Numbered from the stretch's first letter, positions 52,691-62,344 are shown. The stretch: DNA of 64,000 nt from Flavobacteriales bacterium (GCA_947466425.1 CANIBZ010000004.1:1-64000), one strand, 5' to 3'. Numbers and translations are program-made. Notes: generated from the letters alone by a model not told the origin.

Positions 52691-52698
52691 CAAAGATA
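52691..52698 (-). promoter_or_regulatory. -7 promoter box of the sulfur operon (leaderless geometry)
   Basis: Reverse-strand TATCTTTG ends four bases before the TSUP ATG at 52686. Confidence 0.55.
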
Positions 52699-52729
52699 GT
52701 TCTTCGAGAAAGCAGTGCCGTGACGATTA

Positions 52730-54388
52730 TCACGTAAGACTGGCTATGCTCATTAGTCGCTGTGTGTATTCGTTTTCAGGTCGAAGGAAAACCGCTTCCG
52801 TGCTGCCTTTTTCAACCAACTCACCCTTCCGCATAACCATAACATTGCTGCTCATGTGATAGACCACCGGCATGTCGTGAGAAATAAATAAATAGGTCAG
52901 ACCGAATTCTTCCTTCAGATCATTCAACAAATTCAACACCTGCGCTTGAACGGAAACATCGAGGGCCGCAACGGCTTCATCGCAGATAATTAACTTCGGA
53001 TTGGTTGCCAATGCGCGAGCAATAACAATACGCTGACGCTGCCCGCCCGAGAAGTTGTGCGCATACCGCTGAGCACTATCGGCGGGCATTCCAACGGCAT
53101 TCAATAAATATTCAACGCGCTTTTTTCTTTCCGAATTTGAACTTCCTATTTTATGAATGTGCAAGGGCTCGAGGAGCATGTCTTCAATTTTCAACTTCGG
53201 ATTCAACGAAGCGAACGGATCTTGAAACACCATTTGAATGTCTCTTCGAAATTTATTCGGAAATGAATTATCACTGCCAATAAGTTGCTCTGCTTCGAAC
53301 CAAACCTTTCCGCTTGTTGGCGCAAGAAGTCCCATGAGCATGCGGCTCAACGAAGTCTTTCCACATCCGCTTTCACCTATTAAACCAAGGGTTTCACCCT
53401 GTTTTATTTCGAAGTAAACATTGTTCACGGCAGGGATAGTTTGACCGGGATAAATTTTCGTCAACCCTTCAACCCGCAATAAAATATTTTCATTGGTGGA
53501 AAACGAATATTGCTTTTCAGCAAGATCATTTCCCAACGTAATCAAACTCTTTCCCTTAGAGGATTTCGAAGGTCGACAAGCGAGTAGTCCTCTTGTATAA
53601 TCATGCTGAGGATGATTCAAGACTTCCTCTGCATTGCCTTGTTCAACGGCACTTCCAGACTTCATGACCACTATGAAATCTGCGATTTCTTTCACCACGT
53701 GTAAGTCGTGTGAAATGAAAAGCACCGACATGTTGCGTTGTGCTTTGAGCTTTTTAATCAACTCTAAAATGGAAGCTTGAACCGATGGGTCCAAAGCCGT
53801 CGTAGGCTCATCTGCTATAAGCAGCATGGGCTCTGAAGCCAAGGCCATGGCTATCATGATCCGCTGACGCTGTCCGCCTGAAAATTCATGCGGATACTTT
53901 TTTAGAGCGCCCGTGGGATCGGGCATTTCAACCTCTTCTAACAAAGACAACACTTTGCTTTTTCGAATTTCTTTTTTTTCATGTTGAAGGCATTCCTCCA
54001 TTTGCTGCTGACACGTCATTGCTGGATTCAGCGCCGTCATGGGTTCTTGGAAAATCACTGCGATTTTCTTTCCACGCAATGAAGAAAGAATTTCATCGGT
54101 AGGCTTAACTGTTCGATTTTCCTTACCGATTAATTCACTCGAAAGAAAAATTTCTCCGGAAGGAAAAGTTAAATTTTTTGTTGGAAGTAAACCGAGCAAC
54201 GACATGGCGGTTACCGATTTTCCGCTACCAGATTCACCCACAACGGCCGTTATCTTTCCTGGAAAAAGCGCATAGGACAAGGCGTTCACAACTATTCTGT
54301 TGTTGAAGGCCACGCTTAGATTTTGTATTTCCAACAGAGGTTTCACTACCTGCAAGATGATTATTATTTCTTTTGGAAAGACATTCAT
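52730..54388 (-). CDS. oligopeptide-type ABC transporter, two fused ATPase domains (YejF/GsiA-like)
   Basis: About 552 residues from ATG 54388 (GTG 54346, giving MKPLLEIQNL, is equally likely; TTG 54418 is less so). Two ABC domains in one chain: Walker A GESGSGKS and GESGCGKT, signature FSGGQRQRI in both, Walker B LLIADEPTTALD and LIICDEAVAALD. This is the fused DppD-DppF arrangement for peptide, glutathione or opine importers. The permeases and binding protein are not in the window, so the substrate is unknown. No promoter box is evident. Confidence 0.94.
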   Translation of the reverse strand: MNVFPKEIIIILQVVKPLLEIQNLSVAFNNRIVVNALSYALFPGKITAVVGESGSGKSVTAMSLLGLLPTKNLTFPSGEIFLSSELIGKENRTVKPTDEILSSLRGKKIAVIFQEPMTALNPAMTCQQQMEECLQHEKKEIRKSKVLSLLEEVEMPDPTGALKKYPHEFSGGQRQRIMIAMALASEPMLLIADEPTTALDPSVQASILELIKKLKAQRNMSVLFISHDLHVVKEIADFIVVMKSGSAVEQGNAEEVLNHPQHDYTRGLLACRPSKSSKGKSLITLGNDLAEKQYSFSTNENILLRVEGLTKIYPGQTIPAVNNVYFEIKQGETLGLIGESGCGKTSLSRMLMGLLAPTSGKVWFEAEQLIGSDNSFPNKFRRDIQMVFQDPFASLNPKLKIEDMLLEPLHIHKIGSSNSERKKRVEYLLNAVGMPADSAQRYAHNFSGGQRQRIVIARALATNPKLIICDEAVAALDVSVQAQVLNLLNDLKEEFGLTYLFISHDMPVVYHMSSNVMVMRKGELVEKGSTEAVFLRPENEYTQRLMSIASLT

Positions 54389-54489
54389 ACTTTGAAGAAA
54401 TAAACATTGCATTTGCAATAAACCTTCCCCTCATATACTCTTCCTAATTAAAATTTGATTAGCTTTATTCCACCTTAAATACACCCATC

Positions 54490-56034
54490 GTGAAAAAACT
54501 TGTATTTCTTTTTGCCATTCTTTTTGCAACCCACAGCTCTTTCGCACAAGGAACTTGGAGTGAAAATGTAGCTCCTGTCTTGTTTGAACATTGCACCACG
54601 TGTCACCACGAGGGCGGCATTGGACCTTCTTCATTCATGACTTACGACGATGCATACAACAGTCAAGCAGGAATACTAGGCGCAATAACTTCAGGCATAA
54701 TGCCACCTTGGCCTGCCGACCCGAACTACAGACACTTCGTTGGAGAAAACGTCTTAACGGTGGCTGAAAAGCAAGCCATTCAAGATTGGATTGTTGGAGG
54801 CGCGCCCAGTGGCGATTTAGCGCTTGCACCTGCCACTCCTGTTTACACGAACAGTTCTCAATTGATTTCAGTTGACCAAACGTATACAACACCGAACTAC
54901 ACTTCACCTGCAACCAATAGCGACTACTACAGAACTTTTGTTATTCCAAGCGGACTGGCGCAAGACGGTTGGATAGATGGAATTGAAATTATTCCTGGAA
55001 ACGCTGATATTGTTCACCACGTTGTAATCTCTTACGATCCAACAGGGGCTGGGGCTACACTTGATGCGAACGATCCTGGAGATGGATTTCAATCGAGTGG
55101 TGGAAGCATTGTTAACGGAGCGAAATTCCTTTCTGCCTGGGCGCCAGGAGGCGGACCTTTGTGGGTGCCATTTGGCTTTGCGCAGCGCTTAGAAGCTGGT
55201 GGCGATTTTCTTGTTGAATTTCACTATCCAGCCGGAACATTAGGCCTTTCAGACCAAACCACGATTAACCTTCATTATTCAGACGACCCAACTCCGCGAG
55301 AAGTTTGGTACAACCCTATCTTAAATCATGGTCCGGGCATACTCGATCAAAACTTCCTTTATGTCTTGGCCAATCAAACGGCTACTTTCACAGAAACCTA
55401 TACCGTGCCTGCGGATGTTACTTTAATTGGAACTTTCCCCCACATGCACTTAATTGGAAGAAGCATTAGCAGTTGGGCTGAACTTCCAGATGGCTCCACA
55501 GAACCCTTGATTAGCGTGCCTTCATGGGATTTCCGCTGGCAGTTAACCTACAATTATCCGCAGTTGATTCACATTCCTCAAAACACGAACCTTCGCGCGC
55601 AAGCCTTCTACGACAACACTTCCGCGAATCCATTCAATCCGAACAGCCCACCGCAATTGGTGACGGCGGGGGAACAAACAGGTGATGAAATGATGATTGT
55701 ATTCTTCGCTTACACGTACTACTTGCCAGGCGATGAGAACATTGTTGTTCAGCCTATCGTAAGCACGGAAGAGCAGCAATTTGTGCAGCAGCAATTCGAT
55801 ATTTTCCCGAATCCGAACAACGGAACATTCAACCTGCAAACATTTAATCAGCGCTTCGATAAAGCGGTTGTAACCGTTACAGACATTAGCGGAAAAGTGG
55901 TGTACGAATCGAAATTGAACATCCCTGGAGGAATGCATACGCAGTCATTAGAACTGAATCTTCCAAAAGGAATGTATGTTCTCCATGCTGAAGGAACAAC
56001 CACTCACGAAAGCGAGCGATTCATTGTTGAATAA
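54490..56034 (+). CDS. secreted cytochrome c-copper type II monooxygenase (PHM-like) fusion with T9SS signal
   Basis: 514 residues. Signal peptide (residues 1-20, ending SFAQ). A small c-type heme domain follows: CTTCH at 35-39 and IMPPWP at 70-75 with a candidate axial Met71. Then comes a domain with the ligand order of peptidylglycine/dopamine monooxygenases: H176-H177 (IVHHVV), H245 (EFHYP), H318-x-H320 (FPHMH) and M401/M402 (GDEMM). Those enzymes use two copper ions and ascorbate. The tail (about 437-514, IFPNPNNGTFNL) is a type A sorting domain. The heme might feed electrons to copper; the substrate is unknown. It converges with the PorV-like gene with no gap. Confidence 0.85.
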   Translation: MKKLVFLFAILFATHSSFAQGTWSENVAPVLFEHCTTCHHEGGIGPSSFMTYDDAYNSQAGILGAITSGIMPPWPADPNYRHFVGENVLTVAEKQAIQDWIVGGAPSGDLALAPATPVYTNSSQLISVDQTYTTPNYTSPATNSDYYRTFVIPSGLAQDGWIDGIEIIPGNADIVHHVVISYDPTGAGATLDANDPGDGFQSSGGSIVNGAKFLSAWAPGGGPLWVPFGFAQRLEAGGDFLVEFHYPAGTLGLSDQTTINLHYSDDPTPREVWYNPILNHGPGILDQNFLYVLANQTATFTETYTVPADVTLIGTFPHMHLIGRSISSWAELPDGSTEPLISVPSWDFRWQLTYNYPQLIHIPQNTNLRAQAFYDNTSANPFNPNSPPQLVTAGEQTGDEMMIVFFAYTYYLPGDENIVVQPIVSTEEQQFVQQQFDIFPNPNNGTFNLQTFNQRFDKAVVTVTDISGKVVYESKLNIPGGMHTQSLELNLPKGMYVLHAEGTTTHESERFIVE

Positions 56035-57126
56035 CTAAAGCGAAAACTTTAGCGAAAACACGTTGCTGTAAAGAACGTCGGAAGAATTTCCGACATCAGA
56101 TAGCGCGTAGTCGATAAACATTTTTCGAAGGCGAATGCCAATTCCAATGTTTGGTTGATACGTGATGTACTCTTCTTCGAAATCCTTTACACGCTGAGCG
56201 TTTCCAACACCTGCGCGGAAAAATATCGTGTTTGAATAGCCCACTTCCAATCCAACATTAGGATCAATGCTGAACGTGTTTCCAGACACCAACGCATTAC
56301 GCTGTCCGTCTGTGGTGAAGGTCGCATTTCCTTCCACCAAAAATGAAATTTTCTCTTTGTTGAATTTGTAACCTGCGCCTAAAATGGCACGTGGTAAGGC
56401 AATCTCCAATCCGTTTTTCGGCAACGTGTTTCCTGTTTGTTGAAAGACTGAAGTGGCGGTTGAACCCAAACTGAAAGACCACGCGTTGAAGGTTGAGCTC
56501 GCATCGCGAACCACAGCGCCGAAACACACATGCTTCCCTTGGTATTGCGCTCCTAGGTCAAATCCAAAGCCGAATGAACGCGCAAAATCTCCAATCTGTC
56601 TATAGATGATTTTCGCTGTTCCACCAATATTTACGCGACTTGCCCAAGGCTTATGAATGAAGGGAACGCCCTTCTTCGCATAAGAAAACAAGAACGCATA
56701 ATCTGCAGCATTGAATGTTGTAACCCTTGAATAATCTATGTTTCCGTTCGGATCGTACAAGTCTAGCGTATTCGGAATGTCGTCGATTCCAAAACGAATA
56801 AGCGAGAACGATGCTGCAGAAGTTGAATCAAGTCTTTTGCCCACAGCCGCGTAATCGTACTTCGCAATTCCCGCATAAGACTCGCTGTGCATAACCGCCG
56901 CGTCTAGTTTGTTTCCAAGGCCCATTAATCCTGCAGGATTCCAGTAGCCTGATGTCGCGTCGTTCACGCTGCTCACCTGCGCTTGCGACATACCCATCGC
57001 ACGCGCACCAACACCAATTTGCAAGAATTCGTTCACATAGACACGCGCTACTTGAGCTTGCGCTACTTGAACGGAGCAAAAGAGCAAGGCAAAAACTGTA
57101 ATTTTCAAAATGAAACTTTTCTTCAT
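56035..57126 (-). CDS. PorV/PorQ-family outer-membrane barrel protein
   Basis: 363 residues with a signal peptide (MKKSFILKITVFALLFCSVQVAQAQ) and the family start LQIGVGARAMGMSQAQVSSVNDATSGYWNPAGL, then a barrel ending with SDVLYSNVFSLKFSL. PorV is the T9SS shuttle that passes cargo to the sortase; this is a PorV-like paralogue and may not be PorV itself. Its position beside a T9SS substrate gene fits the secretion theme, but the two genes converge, so they are not in one operon. Confidence 0.87.
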   Translation of the reverse strand: MKKSFILKITVFALLFCSVQVAQAQVARVYVNEFLQIGVGARAMGMSQAQVSSVNDATSGYWNPAGLMGLGNKLDAAVMHSESYAGIAKYDYAAVGKRLDSTSAASFSLIRFGIDDIPNTLDLYDPNGNIDYSRVTTFNAADYAFLFSYAKKGVPFIHKPWASRVNIGGTAKIIYRQIGDFARSFGFGFDLGAQYQGKHVCFGAVVRDASSTFNAWSFSLGSTATSVFQQTGNTLPKNGLEIALPRAILGAGYKFNKEKISFLVEGNATFTTDGQRNALVSGNTFSIDPNVGLEVGYSNTIFFRAGVGNAQRVKDFEEEYITYQPNIGIGIRLRKMFIDYALSDVGNSSDVLYSNVFSLKFSL

Positions 57127-57164
57127 GAGCGTGGGTGAAACGATAGTCTTAGCAGATTATTTTC

Positions 57165-57809
57165 TTAAACCGAAATTACCTCTTCCACCACACTCGGAAG
57201 CTTCGCCTTCAGAAGGTTTTCAATTCCACCTTTGAGGGTTGCCGTTGATGAAGGACAGCCGGCGCATGATCCTTTCATTTCAACAAAAACTTTCTTCTCA
57301 TCATAACCTACGAAATCAATGGCACCGCCGTCGGCTTCAACCGCTGGTCTTACAAACTCTTCCAACAAAGCCATAATGGCGTCGTCGTATTCCGAAGGCT
57401 TGAAGTTCGATCTATCTACTGATGATGGTGTTGATCCGCCTGCTTTCGCTTCTTCAATCATGCTTGCGCTTCTGCTCATGAGTTCAGCAGGTACCGTAGA
57501 AACAGCAATCTCATTGTCCATGAGCCACTCGCGAACATATTCGCGTAACTGCATCACAATCATGTCCCAATCGATGGTACCGTCTTTCGTTACCGTAACG
57601 AAATTATGCGCAACAAAAACATTGGTTACAAATGGAAAATTGAAAAGCTCTTCCGCCAATGGCGATGAGCCCGCTGCTTCGGCCTTTGATTTATATTCAA
57701 CTTGAAGTCCGCCGGTTAATAGCAAACGATCCGCAACGAACTTCATTGACGAAGGATTCGGAGTCATTTCAGCATATACAGAGGTCGGAATTTTTTTTCT
57801 TTCGTTCAT
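57165..57809 (-). CDS. Nfu-type iron-sulfur cluster carrier (NifU family)
   Basis: 214 residues from ATG 57809. An N-terminal Nfu_N domain (about 5-90, TPNPSSMKFVADRLLL) and a C-terminal NifU-like domain with the cluster-binding CxxC in GSCAGCPSSTATLKGG. Nfu proteins carry [4Fe-4S] clusters to target enzymes; IspG, RlmN and HemW in this window are such consumers, although that link is general. A TACATTTG box lies exactly four bases before the ATG. It diverges from the amidohydrolase gene. Confidence 0.94.
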   Translation of the reverse strand: MNERKKIPTSVYAEMTPNPSSMKFVADRLLLTGGLQVEYKSKAEAAGSSPLAEELFNFPFVTNVFVAHNFVTVTKDGTIDWDMIVMQLREYVREWLMDNEIAVSTVPAELMSRSASMIEEAKAGGSTPSSVDRSNFKPSEYDDAIMALLEEFVRPAVEADGGAIDFVGYDEKKVFVEMKGSCAGCPSSTATLKGGIENLLKAKLPSVVEEVISV

Positions 57810-57813
57810 GTCA

Positions 57814-57821
57814 CAAATGTA
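57814..57821 (-). promoter_or_regulatory. -7 promoter box of the Nfu gene (leaderless geometry)
   Basis: Reverse-strand TACATTTG ends four bases before the ATG at 57809. Confidence 0.55.
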
Positions 57822-57869
57822 ATTCCATTCAAGGAAAACATTTACAACCAATGTTCATTTGAATCCCAC

Positions 57870-57877
57870 TATTTTTG
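57870..57877 (+). promoter_or_regulatory. -7 promoter box of the amidohydrolase pair
   Basis: TATTTTTG fits TAnnTTTG, 38 bases before the ATG at 57916. Confidence 0.35.
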
Positions 57878-57915
57878 TTTGAATCGTTCGTGAATTTTTC
57901 ACTTCAACAAACAAC

Positions 57916-60900
57916 ATGAGAAAACTCTTGGTCTTCATTTTACTTGTATCGAATGGCATTGTTGCATTCGCGCAAGAAACCTTTCCGTTCAACGGCGTTC
58001 GCCCGAAAGACGTGAGTGCTTATGCGCTTACCAACGCAACGGTCTATTCCACTCCAGAAAATAAAATGGAAGGAGCAACCGTCATTATAGAAAAAGGAAA
58101 AATCAAAGCGGTTGGAAAGAACATTCCGATTCCTGCCAATTGTGTAATCATTGACGCCACAGGCAAATTCATTTATGCGGGATTCGTTGATGCGTTTTCC
58201 ACATACGGCATCTCTCAAAAGCAAAACGGCAATCATGGCGAAGAAACGGAAGATTCAGGAAAAAATGTTCTCGGTTGGAACGCCGCCGTTCATCCGGAAT
58301 ACAACGCTTCTATGCAACTTCAACACAACGAAGAAGAGGCTGAAAGCTATCGCAATGCGGGAATAACCGCGGTGTGTTCGCACAAGGCCGACGGTATTTC
58401 ACGCGGAACAGGAGCACTTGTTTCTTTGGGAAATGAAATTCATGCCGATGTGATTAGCGCTGAAGCAGCCGCTTACTTCTCTTTCAACAAAGGAAGCAGT
58501 CCGCAACAATATCCTTCTTCCATTATGGGTAGCATTGCGCTGCTTAAGCAAACGTACTGCGATGCCAATTGGTATGCGAATTTGAAAGGAAGCGGAGAAA
58601 CAAATTTGACGCTTCGTGCACTCAATTCAACTAGCAGTCTTCCTCAAATTTTCGAAGCCAACGACAAATGGAATATTCTTCGTGCAGACGCCGTGGGAGA
58701 TGAGTTCGGTGTGCAATACCTATTCAAAACCGGAGGAAATGAATATCAACGTTTGGAAGAAATGAAGGGCACCAAAGGGAAATTCATTGTGCCCGTGAAC
58801 TACCCGCAGGCCTTTGATGTGAGCGACCCAGCAAGCAACCGATATATCTCAACAGCAGAATTGAAACATTGGGAATTGGCGCCATATAACCTCGCTTATT
58901 TGCACAACGCAGGAATAGAATTTTGCATCACTGCAAGTGGACTTGAAGACAAAAGTCAGTTGCTCGAAAACATAAAGACCGCCGTTGAAAACGGACTTCC
59001 TGCAAACATTGCATTGGCCGCTTTAACAACAAGACCGGCACAATACCTAAACGCTCAAACCCGCGTAGGTTCTATACTTGCGGGATACGACGCAAACTTG
59101 GTGATTACCAACAAAGAGCTTTTCACCAACGATTCAAAGGTGCTTGAAACATGGGTGAATGGTAAGCCATATTTCGTTTCGAATGCAGAGTATCTCTCAC
59201 TTGAGGGGACTTACACTTTCTCCGTTTTAGGAACAACGGTTCAAGCCGAAAGCATTAAAGGCAAAGGAGAGGAAGTGATTGTTTCTTCAAAATTGAAAAC
59301 AACAGACGCCCTGAAAAAATTACACGAAGCACTTGGGTCAACCGCACAAGATTCAACTTTATTTCAGTTGAAATTACAATTGAAAGATGGATTTCCAGTT
59401 GGAGAGTTAACACTCGATAGCACAGCATTCGTGCGTGTTTCAGGAAACATTCATTCGAAAGAAAAAGAGTTGTCGTTAGACCTAACGTCGTTTGAAAAGT
59501 CATCCATTTCAATAAACGCCACAGTTGTCGCTATTCCGAAAAAAGAAGAAAAGAAAGAAGAAAAAACACAAACGATTCCTGGAGAAATTATTTATCCATT
59601 CACCGCGTATGGCAAGACTTCACTTCCGAAAAAAGAGAATGTTGTGTTTCGAAATGCAACACTTTGGACGTGTGAAAACGGAACCATTCAAGAAGGTGAC
59701 TTGTGGGTGAAGAACGGAAAGATCGCAGGAATAGGCGTAGACATTAGCATTCCGAAAGGAGAGGCGGTTCAGGAAATTGATGCCAAGGGCAAACACATTT
59801 CTCCGGGTATCATAGACGAACACAGTCACATTGCGCTTTCAAGTGTAAACGAAGGAACACAAGCGAGCAGCGCAGAAGTTGAAGAGGGAAGCGTTATTTA
59901 TCCGGAAGACATTGACATTTACCGTCAGCTTTCGGGCGGAACAACAGCTTCTCAATTGCTTCACGGAAGTGCCAATCCGATTGGCGGACAGAGCGCATTG
60001 GTGAAGTTGCGTTGGGGCGTAAATGCGGAAGGAATGAAGATTGAGAACGCTCCAGGATTCATCAAATTCGCGTTAGGCGAAAACGTGAAACAAAGCAATT
60101 GGGGAGATCAGTCTGTTTCACGTTTTCCGCAAACCCGTATGGGAGTAGAACAGGTTTACTACGATCATTTCTATCGTGCTCTGGAATACGGCAAGGCTTG
60201 GGACAACTACAACGCGGCTTGCAAAAAAGTAAAGAAAGGTTTACCCATGCCCCTTGCGCCGCGTAGAGATCTAGAATTGGAAACCATTCTAGAAATTCTT
60301 CGCAAAGAGAGATTCATTTCTTGTCACAGCTATGTGCAAAGCGAAATAAACATGCTCATGCATGTAGCAGATAGCTTCAACTTCAAAATAAATACATTCA
60401 CTCATATTCTTGAAGGCTATAAAGTCGCTGACAAAATGAAAGCCCACGGAGCGGGTGCTTCTACCTTCAGCGACTGGTGGGCCTACAAGGCCGAAGTGAA
60501 AGACGCCATTCCATACAACGCTGCGCTCATGTATGAGCAAGGAATTGTGGTGGCCATCAATTCCGACGATGCGGAAATGGGCGCGCGTCTAAATCAAGAA
60601 GCAGGAAAAATTGTGAAATACGGAAGCGTGCCTGCGGAAGAAGCATTGAAAATGGTGACGTTGAATCCAGCGAAGCTTCTTCACCTAGACGATCGCATGG
60701 GGTCTTTGAAAGTGGGGAAAGACGCAGATTTTGTGATTTGGAACAACGAGCCGCTAAGCATTTACGCTCGTGCCGAAAAGACTTACATCGACGGCACTTG
60801 TTACTTCAGTTTGGAAGAAGATGAAAAAGCAAGAGAGGCCTTTGCTGCTGAACGCGAACGCATCATTCAGAAAATGGAAGTCGCTAAAAACAATGGAGTG

Positions 60901-60990
60901 TCTACCAGAAAGCCACAGCCGAAGACGCCGCATCACTTCCATTGCAACAGCATGGACGAGACATCAAAAGGTATTTTCATAAAAGAATAA
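57916..60990 (+). CDS. large exported amidohydrolase with duplicated, half-degenerate architecture
   Basis: 1024 residues. Signal peptide (residues 1-19, ending AFAQ), then two amidohydrolase-like halves. In the first (about 30-430) the place of the HxH motif reads GFVDAFSTYG, so the metal site is lost. The second (about 600-985) keeps H636-x-H638 (DEHSHIALS), later His candidates (ISCHSYVQSE, FTHILEG) and the acid in INSDDAEMG, so it is probably active. Imidazolonepropionase or dipeptidase-like; substrate unknown. A 439-residue, fully degenerate relative follows after 4 bp. Confidence 0.88.
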   Translation: MRKLLVFILLVSNGIVAFAQETFPFNGVRPKDVSAYALTNATVYSTPENKMEGATVIIEKGKIKAVGKNIPIPANCVIIDATGKFIYAGFVDAFSTYGISQKQNGNHGEETEDSGKNVLGWNAAVHPEYNASMQLQHNEEEAESYRNAGITAVCSHKADGISRGTGALVSLGNEIHADVISAEAAAYFSFNKGSSPQQYPSSIMGSIALLKQTYCDANWYANLKGSGETNLTLRALNSTSSLPQIFEANDKWNILRADAVGDEFGVQYLFKTGGNEYQRLEEMKGTKGKFIVPVNYPQAFDVSDPASNRYISTAELKHWELAPYNLAYLHNAGIEFCITASGLEDKSQLLENIKTAVENGLPANIALAALTTRPAQYLNAQTRVGSILAGYDANLVITNKELFTNDSKVLETWVNGKPYFVSNAEYLSLEGTYTFSVLGTTVQAESIKGKGEEVIVSSKLKTTDALKKLHEALGSTAQDSTLFQLKLQLKDGFPVGELTLDSTAFVRVSGNIHSKEKELSLDLTSFEKSSISINATVVAIPKKEEKKEEKTQTIPGEIIYPFTAYGKTSLPKKENVVFRNATLWTCENGTIQEGDLWVKNGKIAGIGVDISIPKGEAVQEIDAKGKHISPGIIDEHSHIALSSVNEGTQASSAEVEEGSVIYPEDIDIYRQLSGGTTASQLLHGSANPIGGQSALVKLRWGVNAEGMKIENAPGFIKFALGENVKQSNWGDQSVSRFPQTRMGVEQVYYDHFYRALEYGKAWDNYNAACKKVKKGLPMPLAPRRDLELETILEILRKERFISCHSYVQSEINMLMHVADSFNFKINTFTHILEGYKVADKMKAHGAGASTFSDWWAYKAEVKDAIPYNAALMYEQGIVVAINSDDAEMGARLNQEAGKIVKYGSVPAEEALKMVTLNPAKLLHLDDRMGSLKVGKDADFVIWNNEPLSIYARAEKTYIDGTCYFSLEEDEKAREAFAAERERIIQKMEVAKNNGVSTRKPQPKTPHHFHCNSMDETSKGIFIKE

Positions 60991-60994
60991 GAAC

Positions 60995-62314
60995 ATGATT
61001 ATGAGAAAAATATTTTTATCACTTGCGCTTATTGCCGGTATTGCAGCTCAAGCCCAACACCGCCCAACACCTGCGCCAGCGCAGAGTAATTCCATTATTC
61101 TAACGAACTGCTACGCGCATTTGGGGAACGGAAAAGTGATTGAGAACGCATACATCGCTTTTGAAAAAGGTGTACTTACCCTTGTGGTCGACGCTACTGT
61201 TTCCCGCATAGATATCACCAAATTCGATAAGGTCATTCCTCTAGAAGGTCAGCATGTTTATCCAGGATTTATTGCACCGAACTCTTCATTGGGATTGGTT
61301 GAAATAGATGCGATTCGTGCGCAGAATGATTTGTATGAGGTTGGCACATTCAAACCGAGCGTTCGTTCGGTTATTGCGTACAACGCTGACTCGGAAATTA
61401 TTCCCACCGTTCGTTCGAACGGTGTGTTACTTGGACAAGTAACACCACGAGGTGGAATAATTTCAGGTTCTTCTTCAATCATGCAATTCGATGCGTGGAA
61501 CTGGGAAGACGCTGTGGTACGCGCAGACGATGGCCTGCACCTCAATTGGCCGCAAGTCATTCACAGACACTATGACAAAGGCAGAATCCTTGTGTCTAAG
61601 GTGAAAAGTTACGATCAACAAAAGCGCGAAATTGAATTGTTCTTTGGCGATGCGAAAGCTTACGCTAAAGCACCAAAGGGGGATTTAACAGAGCTTCGCT
61701 TCGAAGCCATGAAAGGATTATTCGATGGCAGCAAAACACTTTACGTTCATGCAGATGAATTGAAATCTATTCACGAAGCGGTGCAATTCAAACGCGACAT
61801 GGGCATTGTGAAGATGGTTATTGTCGGTGGTTACGACGCTCCGCTTGCAGCGACTATTCTGAAAGAAGAAAACATCTCAGTTCTTCTTCGTCGTGTTCAC
61901 GACTTGGCTTCATTGGATGAAGACGATCCACACGCATCTTTCGCTTTAGCGAAAAAATTATACGACGCTGGTATTCTTTTCGCCTTCCAAAACGAAGGAG
62001 ACATGGAGCGCATGGGCACGCGAAACCTGCCATTCATGGCGGGAACAGCCGTTGCACACGGACTTCCATACGAAGAAGCAGTGAAAGCACTAACATTAAA
62101 TGCCGCACAAATCTTGGGCGTCGATAAAAAATACGGAAGTCTTGAAGTGGGGAAAAGCGCTACGCTTTTCGTTTCATACGGAGATGCGTTGAACATGACC
62201 ACTAATCTATTGCGCTTGGCCTACATCGACGGAAGAAGCATTGAGCTTAGCAACATGCAAACCGAAATGTACTTGTTGTACAAGAACAAATACGATAAAG
62301 AACGAAGCAAATAA
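60995..62314 (+). CDS. exported amidohydrolase-like protein without the metal-binding HxH
   Basis: 439 residues, signal peptide (about residues 1-21, ending AQAQ), with the amidohydrolase beta-sandwich (IILTNCYAHLGNGKVIENAYI) and barrel (VYPGFIAPNSSLGLVEID, LTLNAAQILGVDKKYGSLEVGKSA). The place of HxH reads APNSSLG, and no other metal ligands line up, so it is probably not catalytic on its own. It starts 4 bp after the larger amidohydrolase, suggesting a two-protein complex with an active and an inactive subunit. Confidence 0.85.
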   Translation: MIMRKIFLSLALIAGIAAQAQHRPTPAPAQSNSIILTNCYAHLGNGKVIENAYIAFEKGVLTLVVDATVSRIDITKFDKVIPLEGQHVYPGFIAPNSSLGLVEIDAIRAQNDLYEVGTFKPSVRSVIAYNADSEIIPTVRSNGVLLGQVTPRGGIISGSSSIMQFDAWNWEDAVVRADDGLHLNWPQVIHRHYDKGRILVSKVKSYDQQKREIELFFGDAKAYAKAPKGDLTELRFEAMKGLFDGSKTLYVHADELKSIHEAVQFKRDMGIVKMVIVGGYDAPLAATILKEENISVLLRRVHDLASLDEDDPHASFALAKKLYDAGILFAFQNEGDMERMGTRNLPFMAGTAVAHGLPYEEAVKALTLNAAQILGVDKKYGSLEVGKSATLFVSYGDALNMTTNLLRLAYIDGRSIELSNMQTEMYLLYKNKYDKERSK

Positions 62315-62344
62315 AGCTGTTTCTTTGCAGCGAATTTAACCACT

